A stretch of 64,000 nt of DNA from assembly GCA_035048495.1 (NCBI GenBank), contig CM068545.1, forward strand, positions 14,467,702 through 14,531,701, given 5' to 3'. The translations under genes were made by a program, and so were the position numbers. The notes below the pieces were generated by a model. That model was not told where the DNA came from, made no database searches, and was given only the letters and a program-made list of their open reading frames with translations. Shown one piece after another: positions 48,595-59,869 of this stretch (positions within the stretch are counted from its first letter, which is position 1; each line of letters starts with the position of its first letter). This stretch comes from Euptelea pleiosperma (lineage: Eukaryota; Streptophyta; Magnoliopsida; Ranunculales; Eupteleaceae).

Positions 48595-50948
48595 ATGAAT
48601 CCCGTCTCCGAAGACGAGGCCGTTGATGCTGCTCTTGAAGCCACTAGGGTTTCTGAGAGAGCGGAAGACGAGGCTGTTGAGAAGAGAGACGATCATTCGA
48701 TGGAGGAGGATCCGGTTTGTCCGGCGACAGTGTTCCGGATCCGACTTAAGCAGCCTCGCTCCAATTTACTGCATAAGATGAGTGTTCCCGAGCTCTGTCG
48801 GAATTTCAGGTACTCACAATTGTTGTCGAATTTGACTATGCATGGATGAAATTTTGCTTAATTCTAGAGTTTTGATCACAGTATGTGTGATTGTTTTGGT
48901 TTTTAAAAATTCAGGCTTGTGGATTTGCTGGCAGTAAATTTCTCCTCTCTCTTCAGTCTTGAGTAGTAGCACAGGAGCTTTCTATTAGGATTGCTTTTTT
49001 TTTTTTTAAAAAGCCTTGAGCTTTTCGTGATTTGAGTTTTTTTTTTCCTTTCTCTTTTTATATGTTTATAATTACAGTAGAGTTGTTCTTCCCACACTTC
49101 TTGTGTGCTTCAATGATTAGGGAATAATGGAAAGTCCGCAGCTTTATTTGATCGTGTGAAGTTTTCTGGGACTTTCTTGCGGTTTTATATTGTAGACGAA
49201 TTTTGGGTTTTGGCCATTCCAAAACCAAAACTCAAATGAATTTTAAAATTTCGGGTAACTAGACAGTATTAATTGAAAATGAGATAATGAAGATCATATT
49301 TCCATTAATTAAGGCAGAAATGAAGATTTTCTCATCTTAGGGAGATTATAGAGAGATAAATTAGGGACATTAATTTCACCAGTTATAATTTTCCAGGATT
49401 TCACCGCAATTTAGAGATTTTTAGGCGAAAATTTGGTTAAAATTTCGGTGGTGACACCTTGTCAAAATTGAAATTTAAATCTTTGTCTGTGACATTAATT
49501 TTATCTGAGTTGTTTTTTGATTGGTTTTACGTAGGATGATTTTTTATTTTTTTTATGCTTATGCTTGCTAGTTTTGTGTTTCTTTCTTCTTACTCATTCT
49601 GAGGATCATTGAAATCTGGACTTAATTATTGCAATATTTTCTTTGTTCATTTGCCAGTGCTGTTACTTGGTGTGGGAAGCTGAACGCTCTAGCATGTGCA
49701 TCGGAGACTTGTGCAAGAATTCCAAGGTTTGTATATTGCATCAGAGTGATCATACTATCACACAATATCTTCAAAAGCATCGACTAGTCTCTTGATTAAA
49801 AATAGGGTTTTCTTCTTATGATGCATTTTGAAGTAGACATTAAAGAAGCCTATATTTCCATTGTCATCCTTATTTATGTCCACTGCTTTGATGAAAGATC
49901 CACCATAACAAGCAAAAGTTATTGATCGAGCAGTCCATCCTCAATGCACCTCTACGATTGTGTCCTACACCCTGCATTAAATTATTAATTTAATTAAGGT
50001 TCCTTTTGTAGACACAACGCACACACATGCATGTGTATGACAAGTGAGTACGTATCCAACAAGCCAAATTCTTAAAAATGAAGGGTCTTCGCTATATAAG
50101 TTGAGATGGACGTGGTTGTGGAAGTGTGGATTCATCTACATACAAAAATACTAATAAAGTTGCGTAAATTCCTAATAAAGAAATACAATTATTGAGACGG
50201 GAAACTAAGTTATCCAGTAAAAGTAACAATGAACCAGTCAATGACTGGTCATTAACTGTCAAATTGAAGCTTGAAGGTGTATCTTCTATCCATCAATATA
50301 CTTATGTCATTACCAGTGGAAATTCATTGATTTTTATATCTCATATCAATGATCAGCCTGATTATCATCTAATTTATCTTAGACCATTGCCTGATATGGA
50401 TTGAGGATTCCATTTACAGACATGGAATCAATTCACCTGATATTTCATTTTGTTTCTTCTTTTTCTAGCTTTCTTGTTTTGGTAGGCCATGCTTAGGCAC
50501 TAAGCTTTCCAGGCTGGCATTCGGAGGATTCTTTGTTAATTCTTTTCTTAAATAAGCCTTTGCTAGGCTTGATTTTAGCTAAAAGGAATAATTAAAATGC
50601 TAGTCTTAAGTTCTCTACATATAAAGGAACTGTTTAATGAATTCGCATGCATTTTGTACTGTATGCTCCAGGAAATTGTTCTTAATGTTCTGATCACAGA
50701 TTTTTATGTGTTCTCTGATAATCAGCTGATTTACTGAGATGATTGCCTTTTTTCATAATGTATTAAGAAATAAAAGGAAATGTACCACAGCCCTTTTCCT
50801 TGCTACAAGTTCTCACAATTGGTTTACAATGTTCCTTTTTTCTTTTTGTCGTTTTGTAGTTCTAATGCAAATTCTCCATTTTGGATCCCCATACATATTG
50901 TGAACCCGGAACGACCGACTGAATGTGCAGTATTCAATGTTATAGCAG
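48595..50948 (+). CDS. MED16: Mediator subunit 16 (SFR6), first three exons
   Basis: MED16 is a tail-module subunit of Mediator needed in Arabidopsis for cold, iron, phytohormone and defence gene induction. Exons 48595-48809, 49658-49726 and 50860-50948 have GT-AG sites and matching phases (2, 2, 1), giving 124 codons plus one base. The sequence runs HSMEEDPVCPATVFRIRLKQ (start of the conserved region, about residues 36-55), HKMSVPELCRNFSAVTWCG, then ACASETCARIP and PFWIPIHIVNPERPTECAVF, matching the N-terminal propeller entry of plant MED16. The acidic N-terminus is variable in the family. The expected continuation (about 1,100 more residues) is not found in the remaining 13 kb, so the gene either continues past 64 kb across a giant intron or is truncated. 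The exons look undamaged. Confidence 0.9.
49727..50859 (+). other. MED16 intron 2, no element defined
   Basis: Intron of 1,133 bases. Nothing beyond AT-rich sequence and a short ACACACATGCATGTGT repeat (~50020) is recognised. Confidence 0.6.
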
Positions 50949-51134
50949 GTATGCAATGTAGCACCTTGTATATTTTATAGCATCATTTATCAATGAGACC
51001 TCAAGTATTAAGCTGTATGTAGTCGCTGTTGGAGAACTTGTGTAATTGAAGGGATTATGGTTGCTTGTAATTCGGTTTGACTATTGTATTGTAGCCCTGT
51101 GAGTTTACCTTTCAATTTCTTATTTTTCACTTAG

Positions 51135-51562
51135 CTGGCGTTTGGTAAAACTTTTTCTCAGACCTTAAGTCTGAATGAACTGAAATTTTAAGTGATTTTG
51201 GTGATAAAGTGGCGTTTGGTAAAGAACTTAATTTCAGCACTTACCACCAAAACCATTGAAATTAAGTGAAAAGTAAAAAAGTCACTCTCCCTTCACTTAC
51301 CGCGGTAAGTGAAAGCATCTTTTCAAAAGATTCTAAGATTCTCTTTTAATACCGATAATGCCATTTTCTTAAAGCTTCCTCTTTTAAAAACTTACGAAAG
51401 TGTCCTAATAAACATTTCAAAATACCCACAATGCCCTTGACTTAATTTTAAGACTTAAGACCTTCACCAAACAATCCAAATCAGTCATAAGTCATTAAGC
51501 TATCAGACCTTTAGCACTTTAAGTTTTTAGATCTGATAACTTAATTGACCAAACGCCACCGT
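51135..51562. mobile_element. MITE with CTGGCGTTTGGT ends
   Basis: Left end CTGGCGTTTGGTAAAA...CTCAGACCTTAAG; right end TTGACCAAACGCCACC with CTATCAGACCTTTAG inside, so the ends are inverted. A second GTGGCGTTTGGTAAAG occurs inside at ~51211. The composition and ends fit a non-autonomous hAT-like element. The target duplication is unclear. It lies just inside MED16 intron 3. Confidence 0.65.
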
Positions 51563-51564
51563 AG

Positions 51565-52380
51565 TTTGGTTTGCTACCAAACATATTCAACAATTTAAAT
51601 CCAGATTGCAATGAAATAGACAAGATTTAAAATAATTAGGAATGTCTATTCTTCTAGGCGTATCTGCACAGAACCAAAATATCTTGCTTCATTAAAAAAT
51701 TGACACTATTGACAAAACATGTTTGGTTCTCCAGCAGTTATCACCTATAATGAAGAAGTCGGGAGTAGTGGCATGTGAAGAACTTTTATCTCGAACTTCA
51801 GCCTTTCCACGTCCAATTTCAAATACATCACACTTGGTCTAGAGATGCACTCAAGTGAAACAATTGTGGTTTTTTTGATAATTACCACTCAGTTAATTTT
51901 ACCTCTTGTTATGGATGATCTTCTTGCCTTAAACAAGTCGTTGGAGCGATGAACCTGTGACACTCAATAAAAGGATAGTGAAGCTTAATTGTTGTTCTCC
52001 CTAATACTCTATTATATGCCTATATTTTTTGTTCTTGATAAGTATTTGGAATTATTAATACCAACAAATTATGAGCATCCCCTATTCCGTTCATAGAATG
52101 GTATGCCAAGTCCAAGAATGCTTGTACTCACTTGTTGGCTCGTGTTCTCATGGAAAAGTAACTATGATGGAATGTGGCGATAAACCCTTGATGCCCTAGG
52201 CTGCGAACCCTTTTTTCCATACTGTTCTTTTCTTTCTTATACAGTAGGTGAACAGCATGCACAATCATAACGTTTTTTACTGCAACCCGACACTTCAGCT
52301 TCATTTTGACTTTTGAAAACTTGATATTGTCCTGTATGACAATATCTTCCTCTTTATTCTTCACTCACGCGTAACGCAGG
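51565..52380. other. non-coding DNA, nothing recognised
   Basis: No supported gene or element on either strand. Confidence 0.4.
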
Positions 52381-53720
52381 CTGATTTCAACTCAAGTCAT
52401 TGTAAAGATTTTGTTAGAGAAACCCCCTAAAAAGCTCCAGCAGGGTACTAATCCAAGCAATCCTAAGAGTTCACAAAGGAACTAAAATCGAAGTTTAAAG
52501 AAAATTTTCGTTCAATAATCAAAAGTCTCCTAACTATTTTTTTCTGATCGAAGTCTTACTAAAAAAAAGGAAAATTCAAGGTTTTAATCCCTTAAGAAAC
52601 ATGCTATTCGTCAAAATCCTTAACAATAAGGAATTATAAATGGGACTCGTGCGCAACTTCAATCCAAAACGCAACACTCTGAAACATCGTACCTCGAAAA
52701 TATCGGTCCTCAAAACCAGTACACCACACTGGAAAAATTGAGAACTATAATGTTTAATTCTTGAAGCCACAATTGTTTCTCCGTCCACTGGCTTTCTCGA
52801 ACTTTCGGCCCTTGGAATGGACATATGGCTTGGTGTGGCTGTGGGGCACACCAGGAGCCTTGCCAAAGTGCTTCACTGCCTCTTTTGCTTTCTTGGGTCC
52901 CCTCAGAAGAACCGTGCCCTGCCCAAGAGGCGCCCTGCGAGCAAGTTGATCAAATGTCAAACATTCACCTCCCGCTTTCTCAATTCTAGCCCTAGCCGTC
53001 TCTGTAAACCTCAGAGCAGTCACCTTCAATGCTGGTACTTCGTAAACTTGGGTATCATTAGTAACGCAGCCAACAACAACAACATCAATCTTATCTTCCT
53101 TATCTTTCATGAACTGAAGTCTGAATAAACCTAGACAGTGATAGTGGTGGCTTATTTGTCCTGCTCATGAACAATCTCTTCAGTATAACGGCATTGAATT
53201 AACTGCCAGTCCTCCTAACCAAAAACCTGTATAACTTAACAAGAAGCTTAAGGTAGATATCGTCCCATTTCGGTGCTGTCCTCTTTGTTTTCTTGCTTTT
53301 GCCTCCAGCGACCAGATCTATACCCATTGTTGCTCTTCTGAGAAAAAGAAAATTAGGGTCTCTTAACAATTATTTATAAGAAAATAGATCCTAAAAGCTA
53401 ACTTTAGGAGTACAAAACTAATTTGAACCATTGATTTAAAGTAACCTAAATCTAGCTCTTAAAAGTGATAAATTGCCCTTAAATCCTGTCACTATCATTA
53501 CACCCAGATTTTTGACACAGTTTTGGAGCCCGAAACATTAAAATCTCGACAAAAGTCGTGAGATAATTGTTGTAGATCTTGGATAAGACTTTCCAACGCA
53601 TCCAATGACTTCTCAATCAAGTGTTTGAGTAAAAAGTTATTAGTTATGGAAGCTGTTGCGTCATTCTCCTCTGGTTAGAGTAAACTCGCCTTCATATTTA
53701 CTGTCTTTGGTCTCATATTC
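52381..53720 (-). mobile_element. LTR-like repeat split by a retropseudogene
   Basis: The left part (~52381-52536) and right part (~53361-53720) match consecutive parts of the sequence at ~57590-57990, which is uninterrupted. Shared blocks include CAGGGT(A/G)(C/T)TAATYCAAGCAATC, GAGTTCACAAA(G/A), AACAATTATTTATAAGAAAA and AGATCTTGGATAAG. No primer site is seen next to this copy, so it may be a solo LTR. Confidence 0.7.
52538..53360 (-). pseudogene. RPL18: processed retropseudogene of ribosomal protein eL18 (RPL18)
   Basis: Minus strand, intronless, from ATG at 53327 to a TAA at 52754-52756. N-terminus [20 protein letters not shown], then [21 protein letters not shown] stop (TAA, 53199-53201) replaces the Asn of the SNFN block, and a frameshift follows near 53110. 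The rest is long and clean: [60 protein letters not shown]. eL18 is a 60S-subunit protein of about 187 residues, so the full length is represented. A T run at ~52537-52543 on plus is the expected poly(A) end, and imperfect GTCTCYTAAC repeats flank the insert. It is non-functional. Confidence 0.92.
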
Positions 53721-53989
53721 TCTCCACGGTCACCTCTTCGTTAGCAATTGATGATGCAAACCCGCAACTAACCATAATTTACCTTTCTTGGGTCTTTGTT
53801 TCACCACAATCCGCTTGATTTCATATTGTTGAAATGTCTCATCTTCATTGTAGATGGCATCATCATCAAAGATGGGTCCATCATCGTCTTCTTTAATAAT
53901 CTCATCATAAATAGGCTCTTCATTGAAGATAGATCCACTTCTGTTTTCTCTAATAATCTCATTGTTAAAGATATGTAGTGACTCCCAAT
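53721..53989. other. non-coding DNA between LTR remnant and LINE
   Basis: Contains ATC-rich imperfect tandem blocks (CATCATCAAAGATGGGTCC / CTTCATTGAAGATAGATCC, ~53860-53940). No gene. Confidence 0.4.
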
Positions 53990-54368
53990 CTATTTTTTTT
54001 GATAAGTATAAATATTATTAAGAAGAGCGAAAGTTGAAACGAAGAGAACAAAGATAACAACTATAGAGGTCGAGGAGACCTATAGAGAGCTGAAAAACAA
54101 TGAAGAAAAACCAAACAACAATCGAACACAGCCATCAAGCATCCTAGCGCCCTTATCAAAAAAAAATCAAGCATCCTAGCGCAATGGACATCCCAACGGA
54201 AGACAAGATCTTCGAAGAAGATGCCTCTACACTCCTTGAATAACTTTGACCAAAGGAATAACAACCCTTTGATGCTTAGAATGATCTGTGAAACATCCCC
54301 GCTCTTATTGTCAAAGGTTCTCTTGTTCCTCTCCCTCCACAGACCCTGCGCGAATCGCAAAAGAAAGC

Positions 54369-54753
54369 TGTTACGATCCTAAAAAGGTTAAGACTTAAAC
54401 TTCCCGCACCTCTATCACCTAGGTCCTTTTGGTCTATTGGTTGGGTCTTAACATTTGGTATCAGAGCCAACCCTATGTTATAGGTTCAAGTCATGGGAGG
54501 GGCGACTTGAGGAAAGGGCTACCTGGGGGCTCGCTCAAAAAAGAGAAAATAGGGGTACCAGAAAAAATGCCGGGGGCTCACTCACAAAAAGTGTGAAAAT
54601 AGGGGTACCGGAGTGAAAACCACTTTAGAGTGGGCCACCGTGGACGTTGGCCTTGAAGCGTGGTGGAATGCTCCGATCCTAAAAATGTTAAGACTTAAAC
54701 TTCCCGCACCTCTATCACCTAGGTGCTTTTGGTGTATTGGTTGGGTCTTAACA
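54369..54753 (+). mobile_element. TRIM (miniature LTR retroelement) inside the LINE
   Basis: 385 bp. LTRs of 85 bp at 54369-54453 (TGTTACGATCC...GTCTTAACA) and 54669-54753 (TGCTCCGATCC...GTCTTAACA). The primer site TGGTATCAGAGCC (54456-54468) lies two bases after the left LTR. The interior (~215 bp) is non-coding with a repeated GGGGGCTCRCTCA...AAAATAGGGGTACC block. Flanks AAAGC (54364-54368) and GAAGC (54754-54758) fit a 5-bp duplication with one change. It interrupts the LINE C-terminal frame. Confidence 0.9.
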
Positions 54754-56360
54754 GAAGCATCCTCCACAAAATACGGCCTCTAGAGGAGAAAGCTTGAATG
54801 CGCCAGCTGAAAAGAAGATCCAGAAAGGATCTTGACATCACCCACAAAATTTCGAACTCTGAAAGAAAAGAGGACCAAATCTCCCTAGCCACTACACAAT
54901 GCAACATGAGATGATTGATAGATTCACCGTTGTTTTTACACATCGAGCAAAAATCAATAATAATAACCCCTCTAGATATCAAGTGATCCATTGTCAAAAT
55001 CCTCTCCAAGGAAGCCAACTACACAAAGAAAGCAATCTTGGACGGGATGTTCGATCTCCAAACCAAGGAAACGGGGATACATGAACCATTCGTGGTAGTT
55101 TAGTCTCTCGTAAAGGAACGAACTGTAAACTCACCCCCCTTGGTCTATATCCAAACCTGTTTTTCTTGAACGAAGAGCTGTAATTGAACTCCGTCCAACC
55201 GAGCTAATAGTCTAGAAAGAGGCTCAATTTCCCAATCGTTAAGATTGCGCCTGAAACCAAAATTCTACCCCTCATTAAGAATACAATCATGAATAGACCC
55301 CGAGTTACTCTCGGAAAGCAAGAAGAGATTCTGGAAATCAGTTTTGAGGGAAACTTCCCCACACCGCGTGTCCTTTCAAAAGCTGATTCTATCCCCTGCA
55401 CCTACTGCATACCTTACTCCTTTTTGGAATTGTGGATATATTCAAGATACCTCGGTAGACACTACATCCATACGAGCCCCGACCCAATCCCCTCCCATCC
55501 AAAGATGCTCTCACCGTATTTGCCCGCTGTAGCCTTCCGCCACTGGCTGGACAACTCCTCTCCAAACCTCCACAACCATTTGCCAAGAAGAGCCTGGTTC
55601 ATAAATTTAATCCTTTTAATACCCAACCCCCTTTGATTCTTAGGTTTGCAAATTGATTTCCAATCCACCGGATGGAATTTGTTAGTATCCACCCAATCAT
55701 GCCACAAAGTCTCTCATACTTCTCCAGAATCCGCACCACAAAAAGACAAGTAATAAATTGATAGATTGGACGACACACTTTTTATCAAAACTAACTTCCC
55801 CTCTTTAGATAGATATCTCGCCTTCCACAAAGCAAGCCGTCTTTCAAAGCACTCTATCACAGGATCCCATGAAGCCTTGGATTTATAAGAAAAACCTGAA
55901 GGGAGACCCAAATAAGTGGTGGGAAGACAATCCATACTGCATCCAAGAATACTAGCCAAACATGACAGATTCGTCGCGTCCCCACCCCGTATTGGCCAGA
56001 TTGACGTGCAAACCCGACACTGCCTCGAAATAGCACAGGAGACCTCTGAGGAATCTAACTTTGGAAACCGAGGGAATTCAAGCGTATGTCAACAAACTAG
56101 AGATGAGATATAACCGGAGCACTCCCACCTACCACGAAACCTTCCAATTTGCCAATGCTCACAACTCTAGAAATCAAACTCCCCAATGCTTCCACCACCA
56201 CCATAAACAGGAACGGGGATAAGGGATCTCCCTGTCTCAACCCCCTAGAGCTCTTGAAATAACATACAGGGGAGCCATTCATTAAGATGAAAATGGATGC
56301 CGACGAGATACATTTCCTAATCCACGATCTCCACTTGTCCTCAAATCTCATTCTACCGAG

Positions 56361-56481
56361 CTATGTTACCCGGATACGGCGAGGATACGGGACCGACACG
56401 GTGTGGACACGGCATTTACACTTAAAATGGAAGTATCCAACACGGATACGACACCCATTTTGAAGTATCCGAGTATCATAG
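56361..56481. mobile_element. 121-bp hAT-type MITE inside the LINE
   Basis: Flanked by the perfect 8-bp duplication CTACCGAG (56353-56360, 56482-56489). Ends CTATGTTACCCGGATAC and GTATCCGAGTATCATAG are inverted. The interior is rich in GGATACG/GACACGG. It splits the RT domain between the palm block and the GLRQGDP block. Confidence 0.9.
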
Positions 56482-57239
56482 CTACCGAGCATATATTCAA
56501 GGAACCTCCAATTCACGTTATCATAGGCCTTGTCCATATATATCTTCCCAAGCACCCCTTGCTTGGTTCTGGAATTCACACACTCCACTATAAGAATACT
56601 GTCCAAGATCTGGTGACCCCCCAACAAAAGCCCCTTGAGAGGGTGAATGTCTGTAATGTCCAAGATCTGGCGACCACCAAGATCTCCGTAATGTCCTCCG
56701 CCCCTTGCTTCTTAGGGATCAAGGCTATGAATGTGATGTTGGACTTATAATCCAAGAAACCTTCCTCTTGGAATTCTTTCACCACCCTCATGAGATCAGC
56801 TCCCTCTTACAACATCCCATCAATGTTTGAAAAAAGCTAAGGAAAAGCCATCTAGGCCCGGGGCCTTATCTCCTGCCAAAGCAGATATGGCATTATGCAC
56901 TTCTTCCTCCTCAAAAGGTCTTTCCAACTGTTCCTTATCTCCCTGGTTGATCTTTCCAAATTGAAGGCCGTCAAGAGCAAGTCTATAAGAGGACTCGGAA
57001 TGCAAATCAGATAAAAAATCCACCACCCCCTTCTTGATGCTCTCTTCATCCTCCAACCAAGTACCTTGGATCTTAAGACGAGTAAGGTGATTTTGCCTCC
57101 TATGAGCATTAGCCGATTTGTGAAAAAACTTAGTATTGTTATCTCCCTCTTTTAGCCACTTAACTTTAGATTTTTTGTCTCTAGTTGATTCCCTCCGTCT
57201 TGGCCGTATGTTGATACTCGACTTTTAGGTTAAACTCTC

Positions 57240-58130
57240 CTCGGGCACTCCTCCATCGATGGATCCTTCAGATACTCACCATGATTTTGTTCCCAATCAC
57301 GATTCCGATGTCGACGTTAATCATCACGATGGACTAGAGAGGTCTCGGGCAGGACATTCACACTGGAGGAGTAATCTTCACCATTTTCTGATGGATTTTT
57401 GATTTTCGTTTGTCTAAGTGCTGCTCTAAAAGTTTTTGTAACTCATTCCAACAATCTCTTGATTTCCCTAATCCGATGAACGAGATCGCGGTCATTTCCT
57501 CTTCTTGGAGGCATGACTTCTATTGATCAAACCCCAAGTTCCACGGAACAAACTTCCTTTGATACTAAGTAGCACAAACGGATTTTGACTCAACGCACTG
57601 TTAAGGTTTTCTTAGATAGAAACTCCCCAAAAATCTCTTGCAGGGTGTTAATTCAAGCAATCCCAAGAGTTCACAAAAGAATTAAAATAAGTCTAAAAGA
57701 AAATTTCATTATAATCAAGTCTCCTTACAATTATCACTAACAATTATTTATAAGAAAATAAATCCTAAAAGCTAACTTAAGGACTAAGAAACTAATCTAA
57801 ACCATAGATTTAAGATAACCTAAGTCTACCATTACACTCAGATTTCTAACAATTTTGGATCCCGAAACATCAAATCTCGACAGAAGTTGTGAGATAACTG
57901 TTATAGATCTTGGATAAGGCTTTCCAATGCATCAAACGGCTTCTCAATCGAGTATTTGAGTAAAAAAATATGCCTAACAGAATTTGACTGTGCCACCATA
58001 AAACCATGTTGGGTTTCGGTGTAGATTGAGGGATAATATAGATATTGTGGTCCTATGCCTTTATATTTTTCACTCTTGTTCGGGTTTCTTCATCCTCTCG
58101 GTGTCTCTTGATGATACTTATGTGTATTGA
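57240..58130 (-). mobile_element. Ty3-type LTR retroelement remnant: LTR, degraded primer site, gag start
   Basis: On the minus strand an LTR-like segment (~58130-57570, paralogous to 52381-53720) is followed by TTAGTATCAAAGG, a decayed form of the TTGGTATCAGAG primer site. Next comes a gag-like start MPPRRGNDRDLVHRIREIKR from 57514 with a stop soon after. The N-terminal MPPRR and charged coiled region are typical of Ty3/gypsy gag. Sequence is lost near 57240. Confidence 0.55.
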
Positions 58131-58413
58131 GGCATCAACAATTGTTCCAGACATTCTTGATGATTCAAACTCGACCAAAGCAGATTAAAACAATGTTTTT
58201 AAGGATGAAAGGCATGTAAAGGAAATTGGAATTGAAGAGGCAAGGCATAGGCCTCAAGGCATTATACAAGGCATAAGCATTGAACAGTTTAACAAAAGAA
58301 TTATTAGAAATGGGAAAATGTGAGCAATGGTGGAGCTTTAAAAAGTAGACGAAAATAAAATATGTGATTACAAAATTTAAATAGACAGGATCATACACAA
58401 AAACTACTTGAAT
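58131..58413. other. non-coding DNA
   Basis: Includes AAGGCATAGGCCTCAAGGCAT-type repeats similar to sequence right of 63640. No gene. Confidence 0.4.
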
Positions 58414-58425
58414 ATCTATTATGCT

Positions 58426-59560
58426 CACTGCAGGCAAGTATGGAGTCTCTCACTTTGGCTGGGAAAGTCTCATGGTTAGGAGTCCGTATGGGTGCAACAT
58501 TTGGAAAGGCATTCTTAAGATCACTAAAGTCTTCGCCAAAGGGATTCGTTTCGAAGTTGGTGTTGGAGATAGAATCAGATTTTGGGAGGATGTTTGGTGT
58601 GGAGATAATCCCTTGCGAGAGGACTTCCCGGAGTTATACTCTATTTCTGAGAGGAAGATGTGGTCTATACAAAATTGCTTCAAGACTGACGGAGAGACAG
58701 ATGGGTGGAATCTGGGGCTTAGGAGACATTTGAATGATTGGGAGATTGAACCTTTATCCAGATTGTTACTGAGATTGCAGAATTTCCTTCCCCCGCCTTC
58801 GGTGCAGGATAGAAGAGTTTGGATTTAGTCCAAAGGTGGGTCTTTTTCTGTTTGCTCATTCTATGAGGCCTTGCAAGGAACAGAGGACTATCCTTTTCCG
58901 GTATCTTCGGTTTGGAGATCCAAGATCCCGTCCAAAGTATCCTTCTTCGCTTGGGAAGTGGCATTGGATAAGATCCTTACAGTGGACCACCTAAGGACTA
59001 GAGGTTTTATTTTGGCTAACTATTGTTGGATGTGCAAAGTTAGTGGGGAATCGGTTAACCATCTTCTTCTGCACTGTGCGATGGCTATGAAGATATGGAG
59101 TAGTTTTCTACAAGACTTTGGTATGAGTTGGGTCATGCCGACCTCTCTCAAGGTCTTTTCTTTAGCTAGAAATCCAAAGCCTTCTCAGCTAGAGGGAACA
59201 CTTTATGGAGAATGCTTCCTCTCGCGATTATTTGGGGTATATGGAAAGAGAGAAATCAGAGTCTTTGAAGGCAAGCAAGTAGATTTGCAATCATTAATCC
59301 TTAGTATTAAAGGGCTGATGTATTCGTGGTTTAAAGTGTTTCCGGAGTGTAGGGGCTTATTCTTTGAAGACTTTGTCTTTCGTTGGGATCTTTTATGTAC
59401 TCGGGATGGGAGTTTTTAGCTTTGTTCTTTCTTTTTGCGGCTTTGTCTTTGTTTGCCTTGCTTTGGCCTTGTGTAGGTTATTTCGACCTCTATAGCCATT
59501 GCTGCTTCTCCTTTGGCTTCGGCCCTTAATATAGTTTTCACTTATAAAAAAAAAAAAAAA
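58426..59560 (+). mobile_element. 5'-truncated L1-type LINE with 12-bp target duplication
   Basis: Flanked by ATCTATTATGCT at 58414-58425 and 59561-59572. The frame opens at LAGKYGVSHFGWESL, passes RFWEDVWCGDNPLREDFPEL, reaches a stop at 58827, resumes through the zf-RVT domain (VDHLRTRGF...CWMCKVSGESVNHLLLHC) and ends CRGLFFEDFVFRWDLLCTRD with a stop near 59417. The 3' end is CACTTAT and a 16-base A run. It is related to the LINE at 54-57 kb but inserted separately on the other strand. Confidence 0.93.
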
Positions 59561-59612
59561 ATCTATTATGCTTGAACTCTATGAAAAATCTATTATGCTT
59601 GAACTCTATGAT
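59561..59612 (+). repeat. short tandem duplication next to the LINE tail
   Basis: TCTATTATGCTTGAACTCTATG occurs twice, separated by four A's, so the target-site copy itself was duplicated. Confidence 0.85.
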
Positions 59613-59708
59613 CTGAAGAATCAGCAAAGTATGAAATATCACACATGGAAATATTAAAACACAAGTAAAAACTAAACAACAAATTAACTCATACCAACTA
59701 ACAGGTAC

Positions 59709-59868
59709 TACTTATTTTTAATTGTAGTTTGGGGATCATAATTTATAAGTTTGTACTCACTAACAAGTAACAAAAGACTAACTTGTACCAACTAACAATT
59801 ACTAATTGCTAAATTTATGTGAGTACAAAACAATAAATTTAGATCCCTAAACTACAATTAAAAATAAG
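59709..59868. mobile_element. 160-bp inverted-repeat element
   Basis: ACTTATTTTTAATTGTAGTT at left is the exact inverse of AACTACAATTAAAAATAAGT at right. Pairing continues over GGGGATC/GATCCCT. No coding sequence. Confidence 0.7.
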
Positions 59869-59869
59869 T

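Larger units (their letters stand above)
53990..57205 (-). mobile_element. 5'-truncated L1-type LINE, degenerate, carrying two insertions
   Basis: Minus-strand reverse transcriptase and C-terminal region. Read 5' to 3': FEEEEVHNAISALAGDKAPG (~56890), FIALIPKKQGAEDI, IYMDKAYDNVNWRFLEYML (RT palm, ~56550), SSRGLRQGDPLSPFLFMVVV (~56200), TTYLGLPSGFSYKSKASWDP (~55880), the zf-RVT domain (DHLISRGV...CSMCKNNGESINHLMLHC, ~54900), and SKLFKECRGIFFEDLVFRWD. The 3' end is ...TACTTATC then an A run (plus 53993-54000). Frameshifts and stops split it. Endonuclease and ORF1 are absent. Confidence 0.9.

Noticed and set aside
57240..57400. Plus-strand frame with His/Asp-rich start (MDPSDTHHDFVPNHDSD...) as a small gene
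   Set aside because: It is the antisense of a gag-like minus-strand frame that follows an LTR and a decayed primer site, and it is only 47 codons long.
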